From contig NZ_JANHLC010000007.1 in NCBI RefSeq assembly GCF_028682395.1, positions 62,001 through 126,000 of the forward strand: a stretch of 64,000 nt of DNA, written 5' to 3'. This document shows, piece by piece, positions 34,946 through 42,678 of this stretch. A model generated the notes under the pieces. The model was not told the origin of the DNA and made no database searches. It was given only the letters and a program-made list of their open reading frames with translations. The first letter of the stretch is position 1; the number at the start of each line of letters is the position of its first letter. The DNA is from Pseudomonas putida (GTDB lineage: Bacteria > Pseudomonadota > Gammaproteobacteria > Pseudomonadales > Pseudomonadaceae). Made by a program: the position numbers and the translations under genes.

Positions 34946-34956
34946 TGGTCCTACCA
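34946..34956. promoter_or_regulatory. GlcC-type operator, site 2
   Basis: TGGTCCTACCA has the same TGGT-N3-ACCA form, 109 bp from site 1 and 20 bp before the glcC start, so it could control glcC itself. Confidence 0.6.
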
Positions 34957-34976
34957 GTCATTAAAAGGCCGTTGGT

Positions 34977-35750
34977 ATGCTTAAAGAGCCCTCTGTTGCG
35001 CGGCGTCAGGTCAGCGATGTGGTCGCTGAACGCATTGAGCTATTGATCGTCGACGGGGTGCTCAAGGTCGGCCAGGCACTGCCGTCGGAGCGGCGTTTGT
35101 GCGAGAAACTGGGGATATCGCGCTCGGCCCTGCGCGAAGGGCTCAAGGTGCTGCGCGGACGTGGCATTATCGAGACTGCCCAGGGGCGCGACTCGCGGGT
35201 GGCCACGCTTAACGGCGCTCGCGATGCCAGCCCGTTGATGCACCTGTTCAACTCCCAGCCGCGCACCTTGTTCGACCTGCTGGAAGTCCGTGCGCTGCTG
35301 GAAGCCGAGTCCGCACGCCTGGCCGCTTTGCGCGGGACCGAGGCAGACTTTGTCCTGCTGACTCGGCGCTACGAAGACATGCTCGCTTCCCACAGCCAGG
35401 CTGACCCGGTCGAGCCCCAGGCGCATGCCCGGCTCGACCACGCGTTCCACCTGGCGGTCTGGGAGGCCTCGCACAACCCGGTGCTGCTGCACACGCTGCA
35501 GTCCCTGACCGACCTGATGCTCAGCACCGTGTTTGCCTCGGTCAACAACCTCTACCACCGGCCCGTGCAAAAGCGCCAGATCGATCGCCAGCACACCCGT
35601 CTCTACCACGCGGTGATCGAGCGCTTGCCCGAGCAGGCGCAGCGCGCCGCCCGCGAGCATATTCATAGCATTCGCGACAACCTGCGCGAGATTGAACAGG
35701 AAGAACAACGCCTGGTCCGCGCGACCATGCGCCTGGAAGGCTGGACGTAA
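34977..35750 (+). CDS. glcC: GlcC, FadR-family regulator of glycolate use
   Basis: A 257-residue GntR/FadR-type transcription factor, expected to activate the glc operon with glycolate. The winged helix reads VVAERIELLIVDGVLKVGQALP and CEKLGISRSALREGLKVLRGRG; the all-helical FCD domain follows with LLEVRALLEAESARLAALRG and HARLDHAFHLAVWEASHNPV, which holds the metal-ligand Asp and His. It diverges from glcD, as in E. coli and other Pseudomonas. Confidence 0.92.
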   Translation: MLKEPSVARRQVSDVVAERIELLIVDGVLKVGQALPSERRLCEKLGISRSALREGLKVLRGRGIIETAQGRDSRVATLNGARDASPLMHLFNSQPRTLFDLLEVRALLEAESARLAALRGTEADFVLLTRRYEDMLASHSQADPVEPQAHARLDHAFHLAVWEASHNPVLLHTLQSLTDLMLSTVFASVNNLYHRPVQKRQIDRQHTRLYHAVIERLPEQAQRAAREHIHSIRDNLREIEQEEQRLVRATMRLEGWT

Positions 35751-35902
35751 CGGCGCGGTGTGCAAGACGTCGCCCGCGCAAACCATGAGCCGTGCTTTAT
35801 CCGCGTGGGTCTTGAGCGTGATCTGTGTCGGCGGCAGCGCTTGACCCTGTAGCGACTACAAGCTTTACCTTAGTGGCACATTCATATCCCCTAGGGTTCA
35901 TC

Positions 35903-36358
35903 ATGGACAATCGTATCCCGCCGCCGCTGGTCGCCACCTTGTTTGGCCTGTTGATGGGGTTCGCTGCCCGGTATCTGCCAGGGGCGCTGGAGCTGGCGAT
36001 CGAGTGGCGCATCGGCCTGGCGCTGCTGGTGTCGTTGGCCGGCCTGGGGATTTGTCTGGCCGGCGTGCTGTCTTTCAGCCGCGCCCGCACCACGGTCAAT
36101 CCGTTGAAACCGCAAGCCGCGTCGGCTCTGGTCAGGTCGGGCGTCTACCGATATACCCGCAACCCGATGTACCTCGGCTTCGCCACGGTCCTGATCGCCT
36201 GGTCAATCTTCCTCGCCTGGCCACCGGCACTGCTCGGCGTGCTCGGCTTTGTGCTGTACATGAACCTCTTCCAGATCGGCCCGGAGGAGCGGGCCCTTAC
36301 CAGCCTCTTCGGTGAAGCGTTCGCGCAATACTGCCGCCAGGTCAGGCGTTGGTTCTAG
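35903..36358 (+). CDS. Isoprenylcysteine-methyltransferase-like membrane protein
   Basis: A 151-residue membrane methyltransferase of the ICMT/phospholipid-methyltransferase type. About four membrane segments can be read. The conserved block is GVYRYTRNPMYLGFATVLI, followed near the end by GPEERALTSLFGEAFAQYCRQVRRW, which matches the E-E-x-L-x-x-x-F-G-x-x-Y-x-x-Y pattern that binds SAM. The start at 35903 has AGGG upstream; the longer frame is AT-poor leader. The substrate is unknown in bacteria. Confidence 0.85.
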   Translation: MDNRIPPPLVATLFGLLMGFAARYLPGALELAIEWRIGLALLVSLAGLGICLAGVLSFSRARTTVNPLKPQAASALVRSGVYRYTRNPMYLGFATVLIAWSIFLAWPPALLGVLGFVLYMNLFQIGPEERALTSLFGEAFAQYCRQVRRWF

Positions 36359-36469
36359 AGTGGCGAGCGCCTGAGCCTGGCGGATGGCTGCCCACTGCGA
36401 AGGGCGGTGTCGGCCATTTGCAACTGCCCGGCCGTTGCACTGATTGCGCCGTGCAACGGTTCGGGCGGG

Positions 36470-37828
36470 TCACTCGCCGCTGACCAACTGGCGGGCCAAC
36501 CGATTGTGGCGTTCCAGGACCAGGGGCAAGTCGACAGTGGTGAGGCGGCCGTCCCTGACCACGACACGACCATTGATCACACTGGTGTCGACGTGGGTGG
36601 GCGTGCAAAACACCAGGGCGGCCAGTGGGTCGTGATGGGCTCCGGCGTAAGCCACATGGCCAAGATCGAACGCCACGAAGTCGGCCACCATGCCAGGCGC
36701 CAGGGCGCCAATATCCGTGCGGTTGAGCACCTTGGCGCTGCCCAGCGTGGCGATCTCCAGGGCCTCGCGTGCAGTCATTGCATCGGGGCCAAACCCGACG
36801 CGCTGCAACAGCAACGCCTGGCGTACCTCACCGATCATGCTGGCACCATCGTTGGAGGCCGAGCCGTCGACGCCCAGGCCCACCGGCACACCGTGGTCAC
36901 GCATCGTGCGGATCGGGGCGATTCCTGACGCCAGGCGCATGTTCGAGCACGGGCAGTGGGCGACGCCGGTACCGGTACGGGCGAACAGCTCAATACCGTG
37001 CTGGTCCAGCTGTACGCAGTGTGCGTGCCAGACATCCGGGCCAACCCAACCGAGGTCTTCGGCGTATTCGGCCGGGCTCATGCCGAATTTTTCCCGGCTG
37101 TAGGCGACGTCGTTGAGGTTTTCCGCAAGGTGCGTATGCAGCGACACCCCATACTGGCGCGCCAGCACCGCGGCTTCGCGCATCAATTCCCTGCTCACCG
37201 AGAAGGGCGAGCAGGGCGCCACCACGATACGCAACATCGAGCCATGGCGGGCATCGTGGTAATCCTCGATCAGGCGCTGGGATTCTTTGAGGATGTCGCT
37301 TTCCTTCTCCACCACCGAGTCAGGCGGCAGGCCGCCCTGGCTGCGGCCTACGCTCATGCTGCCGCGCGCGGCATGAAAACGCATGCCGATGGCTTCGGCA
37401 GCATGAATGCTGTCGTCAAGCTTGCAACCATTGGGGTAGATGTACAGATGGTCGCTGGAGGTCGTACAGCCGGAGAGGATCAGCTCGGCCATTGCGGTCT
37501 GGGTCGAGACGGCGATCATGTCCGGGGTCATCCGTGCCCAGATCGGGTACAGGTTGTTCAGCCAATTGAACAGCTCGCCGTTCTGGGCCGCCGGCACCAC
37601 GCGGGTGAGGCTCTGGTACATGTGGTGGTGGGTGTTGATCAAGCCGGGAATCACCACTTTCCCGCTCATGTCCAGTACTACATCGGCGTGCTGGGGCAGG
37701 GTGTCGCTAGGGCCGACCTGTTTGATCAGGTTGTCCTCGATGTACAGGCCGCCGTGTTTGATCTCGCGCCGTGCATCGTCCAGGGTCACTAGCCGTTCAG
37801 CGTTCTTGACCAGTAGGGTTTTGGGCAT
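36470..37828 (-). CDS. 8-oxoguanine deaminase
   Basis: A 452-residue amidohydrolase that deaminates 8-oxoguanine to uric acid, and is related to other guanine and cytosine deaminases. The metal HxH is in INTHHHMYQS (His67, His69), followed by SLHTHLAENLND with the third His and the catalytic Glu, and GLGVDGSASNDGASM with the metal Asp. The SVGRSQGGLPPDSVVE stretch is characteristic of the 8-oxoguanine group studied in P. aeruginosa. The ATG at 37828 has GGAG upstream. It sits next to a CDA-fold deaminase and an MFS gene. Confidence 0.88.
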   Translation of the reverse strand: MPKTLLVKNAERLVTLDDARREIKHGGLYIEDNLIKQVGPSDTLPQHADVVLDMSGKVVIPGLINTHHHMYQSLTRVVPAAQNGELFNWLNNLYPIWARMTPDMIAVSTQTAMAELILSGCTTSSDHLYIYPNGCKLDDSIHAAEAIGMRFHAARGSMSVGRSQGGLPPDSVVEKESDILKESQRLIEDYHDARHGSMLRIVVAPCSPFSVSRELMREAAVLARQYGVSLHTHLAENLNDVAYSREKFGMSPAEYAEDLGWVGPDVWHAHCVQLDQHGIELFARTGTGVAHCPCSNMRLASGIAPIRTMRDHGVPVGLGVDGSASNDGASMIGEVRQALLLQRVGFGPDAMTAREALEIATLGSAKVLNRTDIGALAPGMVADFVAFDLGHVAYAGAHHDPLAALVFCTPTHVDTSVINGRVVVRDGRLTTVDLPLVLERHNRLARQLVSGE

Positions 37829-38327
37829 ACGTACTCCGCTCCGTTTGGCGTGTGGTTCAGCTGGATGCTCGTTCAGGCAGCCGTTTGCAAGGTGTGAGCG
37901 AAAGCCTGGCGGCCAGGCGCTGCGCGAAGACGCACGGCCCGGCCAGCCGGTTCGCTCAGTGCAGGTGTACAGGTGTGTTTCGGGGCGGCGGAATACAGAG
38001 GAGGGCATTGCCCAAGTGATTGCTCAGGCACGCAGGGGGGGGGAGCGATGAACGATGTCCGCAGAGGGCGCTTGGCGGGAGCAAGCTGAAAGGGTTGTTG
38101 CATGGCGATGACCATCGCAATACGCATCGGCGATTACCGGTGTCGTAGGCGCGGACAAATGTAAACAGAATTACTTATTACTGTATACGGGAGATTGTTC
38201 TTATTGATCGCACTGCATGCCTGGTGCGGGTCGGATGGCACAACCGGCTCAGTTGCCAGTGTTCAATAGAGGGCGTTACCGCTACAGGCGCGGATCAGCC
38301 CTCGTACCTGAGTGAAAGCCGCGACCG
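37829..38327. other. Long intergenic region upstream of the 8-oxoguanine deaminase
   Basis: About 500 bases with no convincing gene on either strand. Bases 38160-38205 are AT-rich (TTACTTATTACTGTATAC) and look like promoter DNA. A run of nine G lies at 38036-38044. Confidence 0.4.
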
Positions 38328-39515
38328 TCACTCCCTGACAATCCGACCCTCGCGCATCGGCTTGAAGATCCAGGTCAACAGCAGCATCGCCATCACGGCG
38401 ATCACCAGCACCCACCAGGCACTGGTAAAGCTGCCGGTCAGCTCGCGCAACCCGCCGGTCATCCACGGCGACAGTGCATTGATCAGAAACCCGACCCCCT
38501 GGACAAACGCCGCCAGTTGCCCGGCTTCGCGGGGCTGGCGGCAATGGTCGAGGGTCAGGATCAGGCTCAGGGCAAAGCAGGCGCCCAGGCCGAAACCGAT
38601 CATGGCCACCCACAGGTGTGGCGCCTGCAACGGCCACAGCACCAAACTGACCAACCCCAGTGCCTGGGCCGCCAGGCTGACGGCCAGCAACGGACGCCGG
38701 TCGCTGCTGCGCTGGGCCAGGGCTGGCATCAGCAGCGCGCCGATGACCTGGAATATCGTCATAAAGGCGAGCAGCGCGCCGCTGTGTATCGCGCTCCAGT
38801 TCATTTGCAGGTAATAGGCCGGCAGCCACGCGACCATGCTCATATAGCCACAGTTGACCAGGCCAAAATACAGCGCCAGCAGCCATGCCCGGCGGTTGCG
38901 CCATGGGCGGATGGACGCAGCCTCCAGCCCCTGGGTTGGCGCGGCGCTGGTAAAGGGGAGCCACCACCACAGCAGCAACGCGACCAGGGCCGGCACTGCC
39001 CAGATCCCGAGCCCGCTCTGCCAATGGGCAAAGCGCCCGGCCACCCAAGGGCTGAACCAGGCCGCCAGGCCACCACCGGCCATCAGCGAGGCGGAATACA
39101 CGCCCAATGCCAACGCTACGCGCTGCTGGAACTGGCGCTTGATCAGCGCCGGGACCAGGGCCTGGATCAGCGCCACGCCCGCGCCGCCCAGCAAGGCCGT
39201 GAGCAGCAGGGCCGTGGCGCTGGCAGCGGACAAACGCCACAGGCACGCGCCGGTAATCATCGCCAGGCCCAGGGCCACGCCGGGACGCTCGCCCAACCGG
39301 GTGTGCAGGCGCACCCCGAGTAACGCCACCAGGCCCATGCAAATCACTGGCAGGCTGGTCAACCAGGCGCTGCTTTGAAAGCTCATGCCCGTGCTGTCGC
39401 GAATCGCCAGTAACAGCGGGCTGATGGAACTGAGGATCGGGCGCAGGTTCAGCCCCAGAATGATCAGCAAGGCCCACTGGGCGAACCGTGCCAACGCGGA
39501 TTTATCGGGGCGCAT
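38328..39515 (-). CDS. MFS transporter, CynX/NimT type
   Basis: A 395-residue inner-membrane transporter of the CynX/NimT branch. Twelve membrane helices can be followed; LGLNLRPILSSISPLLLAI near the start is the family signature (G-x-N-L-R-P), and VRLHTRLGERPGVALGL forms loop 2-3. The ATG at 39515 overlaps the end of the deaminase gene by 14 bases, so translation is probably coupled. The substrate may be a purine base or nucleoside-derived compound, judged only from its neighbours. Confidence 0.87.
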   Translation of the reverse strand: MRPDKSALARFAQWALLIILGLNLRPILSSISPLLLAIRDSTGMSFQSSAWLTSLPVICMGLVALLGVRLHTRLGERPGVALGLAMITGACLWRLSAASATALLLTALLGGAGVALIQALVPALIKRQFQQRVALALGVYSASLMAGGGLAAWFSPWVAGRFAHWQSGLGIWAVPALVALLLWWWLPFTSAAPTQGLEAASIRPWRNRRAWLLALYFGLVNCGYMSMVAWLPAYYLQMNWSAIHSGALLAFMTIFQVIGALLMPALAQRSSDRRPLLAVSLAAQALGLVSLVLWPLQAPHLWVAMIGFGLGACFALSLILTLDHCRQPREAGQLAAFVQGVGFLINALSPWMTGGLRELTGSFTSAWWVLVIAVMAMLLLTWIFKPMREGRIVRE

Positions 39516-39978
39516 GACGGCTGTTCCAGTCGCGATAGACCTCGTCCATCGCCGGTTGCGGTAGATGCTGCACATCCAGTCGCTGTTCGCCCAGGGGTAG
39601 GGCCAGTTGCTGGTAGATCGCCGCGGTGGACAGGCCGAAAGGCTCGCCCTGCTGATTGTTGGCGCCATACACCACCCGAGTCACACCGCACAGGTGCATG
39701 GCGCTCAGGCACATGGGGCAGGGCTGGCCACTGGCGTAGATCACGCAGCCTTCCAGGCGCGCGCCCAATTGCTGGCTGGCCCGGCGGATCGCCAACAGCT
39801 CGGCGTGGGCGGTGGGGTCTTGGTGCTGGTGGATTTCATTGACCGCCTCGGCGATCACTTGCCCGTCTTTCACCAGGATCGCGCCATACGGCCGGCCGCC
39901 GTCCGCCACGTTGCGGGCCGCCAACGCCACGGCACGTTGCAGGTAATGTTCATCGGTGTACGCAGCAGGACTGGACAT
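39502..39978 (-). CDS. CDA-fold guanine/nucleoside deaminase
   Basis: A 158-residue zinc hydrolase of the cytidine-deaminase fold. The zinc site is HAE (His58, Ala59, Glu60) with PCPMC (Cys87, Cys90). TAHAELLAIRRASQQLG and YASGQPCPMCLSAMHLCGV match the guanine deaminase (GuaD) type, which is 156 residues in B. subtilis, and it ends in a family-like region with REWNSR-style residues (VYRDWNSR). tRNA adenosine deaminase is a less likely alternative. It is in an operon with the ankyrin gene upstream and the MFS gene downstream. Confidence 0.85.
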   Translation of the reverse strand: MSSPAAYTDEHYLQRAVALAARNVADGGRPYGAILVKDGQVIAEAVNEIHQHQDPTAHAELLAIRRASQQLGARLEGCVIYASGQPCPMCLSAMHLCGVTRVVYGANNQQGEPFGLSTAAIYQQLALPLGEQRLDVQHLPQPAMDEVYRDWNSRHAPR

Positions 39979-39997
39979 AGGTCTTCCAAGTGATTGA

Positions 39998-40657
39998 TCA
40001 GTGGGCGCCGGCATCGCGCAGCAAGGTCGCGATGGCGTGCTGGCCACGTTGCTGCGCCTGTTGTAACGGGGTCAGCCCCTGGCTGTCCGGCAGGTTGAGA
40101 TCGGCACCGGCGGCGATCAGTTGGCTGACAATCTGTTGGTGCGCCGGGCCACCGTCGGCGAGCACGATGGCTTCCATCAGGCAGGTCCAACCCAGGCGAT
40201 TGACATGATTGAGCTCGATGCCGGCGGCGATCAGCAGGCGCACGGTTTCCCCATGACCGCGCTCGCACGCCGGGATCAGCGCGGTGCCGCCATAGCGGTT
40301 GGTGCTCTTGAGGTTGGCGCCATGGGCCAGGGTCAATGTGAGGATTTCATTGCGCCCACTGGCACCTGCCAGCAGGTAGGCGCTGTCGTGGATCAGGTTT
40401 TGCTGGTTAACGTCGGCACCGGCTTCGATCAATGCCCTTGCTATTTCGATCTGGTTGGCCCGAGTGGCCAGTAGCAGCGCGCTGTTGCCATCAGGCGCCG
40501 GCACGTTGAGGTCGGCGCCTTGGGCGATCAGCGCTTGGACCTGCGCCAGCTCGTTGTTGCGCACGGCGTCGAGCAGTGCCGTGTCGCTGGCCATCACCCC
40601 GCCCAGCATCAACAGCCCGACTGCCAAGAGTGCGGATTTACCTGCCAGGCCGACCAT
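39998..40657 (-). CDS. Exported ankyrin-repeat protein
   Basis: A 219-residue protein with a signal peptide or N-terminal anchor (GLAGKSALLAVGLLMLGGVMA) and about five ankyrin repeats, for instance NSALLLATRANQIEIARALI, GGTALIPACERGHGETVRLL and QGLTPLQQAQQRGQHAIATL. Such periplasmic ankyrin proteins bind partner proteins; in Pseudomonas one protects catalase export. It starts an operon of three genes (19 bp before the deaminase) and diverges from the LysR gene. Confidence 0.88.
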   Translation of the reverse strand: MVGLAGKSALLAVGLLMLGGVMASDTALLDAVRNNELAQVQALIAQGADLNVPAPDGNSALLLATRANQIEIARALIEAGADVNQQNLIHDSAYLLAGASGRNEILTLTLAHGANLKSTNRYGGTALIPACERGHGETVRLLIAAGIELNHVNRLGWTCLMEAIVLADGGPAHQQIVSQLIAAGADLNLPDSQGLTPLQQAQQRGQHAIATLLRDAGAH

Positions 40658-40766
40658 GCTTGCCCCCGTCTGGACATTCCGGAAAAAGCCAGTATGGTCA
40701 GCGCCCTAGGTATTCTGAAATTAAATATACCCATGCCTATCAGTGGCAGGATGAATGGTGGTACCG

Positions 40767-41624
40767 ATGTTCGATCCGCTGTTGTTGCGCAGTTTTGTCG
40801 CGGTCGTGGACTGCGCCAATTTCACCCGCGCGGCGCAACGCCTGCACCTGACGCAGTCTACCGTCAGCCAACAGATCCGCCGCCTGGAGGACAACCTGGG
40901 ATGCAAGCTGCTCGACCGCGAACAGCGCCGTGTGACCGCCACCGTCGAAGGTGAACGATTGCTGGCGTATGCCCGACGGATCCTGGCGCTTCACGAGGAA
41001 GCCCGGGAAGTCCTGCTCAACCAGCAAAGTGAAGGCGTGCTGCGCCTTGGCGTCCCCGAGGATTTTGCCGCCGAGCGCCTGATGCCGATTCTGGCGCGAT
41101 TCGGCCTGGAGCATCCGGGCGTCCGCCTGGAAGTCACCAGCGGCTTGGGCCCGCAGCTCTTGCAGCTCTATCGCCAGGGGGAATTCGACCTGCTGCTGGT
41201 CAAGCAGATGGGGCCGGGCGATGACTGCCTGGCGTCCTGGCCCGAGCCGATGTGCTGGGTGGACAGCTGTTCGTTACCGGCCCTGGGGCGTGATCCCTTG
41301 CCGCTGGTGGCATTTCCGGTGGGCGGCCTGTACCGCAATGAAATGCTTCATCATCTGGAGGTGTGCGGATGGCGCTGGCGCATCAATTACTCGAGTGCCA
41401 GCCTGGCGAGCGTGTGCGCTGCCGTCGCCGCAGGGCTGGGTATCAGCCTGTTGCCGGAGCGGGTGGTCACGCCAGAGCATCAGGTGTTGGGTACCGGCAG
41501 CGGCCTGCCTGATATCCAGGGAGTGTTTCTGGCGCTCTATGGCCAGAACGGTCTCGGCCACGCGGGCCAGCTATTGCAGGCGCAGTTGCTGGCGTTGTGC
41601 GAGAGCCTGACCGCTAAAACCTAG
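40767..41624 (+). CDS. LysR-family transcriptional regulator
   Basis: A 285-residue LysR regulator. The helix-turn-helix reads MFDPLLLRSFVAVVDCANFTRA with LHLTQSTVSQQIRRLEDNLG; the effector domain has LRLGVPEDFAAERLMPILARF and VCAAVAAGLGISLLPER. An upstream in-frame ATG exists at 40755, but MFDPLLLRSF is the usual beginning. It diverges from the ankyrin-deaminase-MFS operon and is the probable regulator of it. Confidence 0.88.
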   Translation: MFDPLLLRSFVAVVDCANFTRAAQRLHLTQSTVSQQIRRLEDNLGCKLLDREQRRVTATVEGERLLAYARRILALHEEAREVLLNQQSEGVLRLGVPEDFAAERLMPILARFGLEHPGVRLEVTSGLGPQLLQLYRQGEFDLLLVKQMGPGDDCLASWPEPMCWVDSCSLPALGRDPLPLVAFPVGGLYRNEMLHHLEVCGWRWRINYSSASLASVCAAVAAGLGISLLPERVVTPEHQVLGTGSGLPDIQGVFLALYGQNGLGHAGQLLQAQLLALCESLTAKT

Positions 41625-41714
41625 GTGCGGCCCCTGGGGAGGCCTCCCAAGCGGTAAGCAGTGTTGCGCTGATTCAGCCTCCGGCAACTGCTTTGAGGCT
41701 GACTCGTGACGGCA

Positions 41715-42182
41715 TCAGACGGTTATATCGACTTCTTTGGCACTGGGCTCAGGTAACCGCTGCGTGACGGTTTCATGCACCATCCGCTCGCCTTTGCTCC
41801 ACAACTGAGAGGAGAAGAAGCCGTTCAGGGTCTGGGCATTTGGCACTGAACCTTGTTTGAGGAACAGGGCGCCCAGATCGATGGTCGTGGCAAAGTTGTG
41901 CGGGTTCAGGATGTACCCACCTGTGAAGTTTCCGCCCCAGGGGGCGTCGGCGGCGACCAGGTCAAAAGAAGCCGCGCGGTAATCGCTCGCCGCCGACTGC
42001 AATGCACTGGACGCATTGAGCAGTTTGTTCAGTCGATCCAGCTCGGAAGCACTGAGCTGGCCTGCACTGTCGAGGGCCTTGAGGCGGTTATCTGCTGCAA
42101 GGGTGAAGCCGAATTTCTTCTCGGCAAGATCGGGGTCGGTGTGGATCAGGGCTGACTGAAATGCTTCGAAGGAAAACTTCAA
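41715..42182 (-). CDS. Unknown protein, probably frameshifted near its start
   Basis: An open frame of 155 codons from TTG, with LKFSFEAFQSALIHTDPDLA, FTLAADNRLKALDSAGQLSA and PWGGNFTGGYILNPHNFATT; I do not recognise a family. No ribosome site serves the TTG. In another frame, an ATG at 42234 with AGGGAA upstream reads MSLSFNATLATSERPSI and then loses sense about where this frame begins. Joined, they make a plausible 172-residue protein. So the gene may be intact with a poor start, or broken by one frameshift. It is the last feature before the defence island. Confidence 0.55.
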   Translation of the reverse strand: MKFSFEAFQSALIHTDPDLAEKKFGFTLAADNRLKALDSAGQLSASELDRLNKLLNASSALQSAASDYRAASFDLVAADAPWGGNFTGGYILNPHNFATTIDLGALFLKQGSVPNAQTLNGFFSSQLWSKGERMVHETVTQRLPEPSAKEVDITV

Positions 42183-42234
42183 CGATTGATGGGCGTTCTG
42201 ATGTCGCCAATGTAGCGTTGAAAGAAAGGCTCAT

Positions 42235-42678
42235 GTCGTCATTCCCTGATCGTTTGAACTTAGTAAGGTATCGACGGCCTGCGTGCAAAAAAGGTGTTTT
42301 TACCAGTCAATGGTCAGGCAGTTTGGGCAGACCGACTTTTTCAACAGAATCGGCCATTAGCTGCCTGTCGCGAGGGGCCGCAGTCGGCCAAAAGCAGACG
42401 TTTCCCGCTCACTACCCATATGGCTGGAAATGATCCAACGACGATGAGGCGACGCCGAGAGGCCGACGAACATCCTTTCGGCCTACTGCGGGAAAAGAAC
42501 AAAGCTAACGGTTGGCGGCGATGACCATGTGATGGCTAAAGGGCCGCAATCGGAACGCGACTTGGTCAGGCCGTCTAACGGCGAATCCATAACGAATACT
42601 GAATCCGCCGCCGCTTCCACGCCCTGCATAAACGGCTACTGCGCCCAAGAGTGACGGCGTCCCCTCGCCTGATTCGAC
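42235..42678. other. Left edge of the defence island, no gene seen
   Basis: About 440 bases with no supported gene. It holds a phrase ACTTTTTCAACAGAATCGGC at about 42330, the look of a transposon or repeat end, and the short repeat at 42380-42403 that recurs inverted further right. Confidence 0.4.
42380..42403 (+). repeat. Short repeat, copy 1
   Basis: The 24 bases contain CGGCCAAAAGCAGACG. I count 20 of 24 identical with the reverse complement of 50571-50594, and 16 of 17 in the core with the reverse complement of 48182-48198. Confidence 0.6.
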
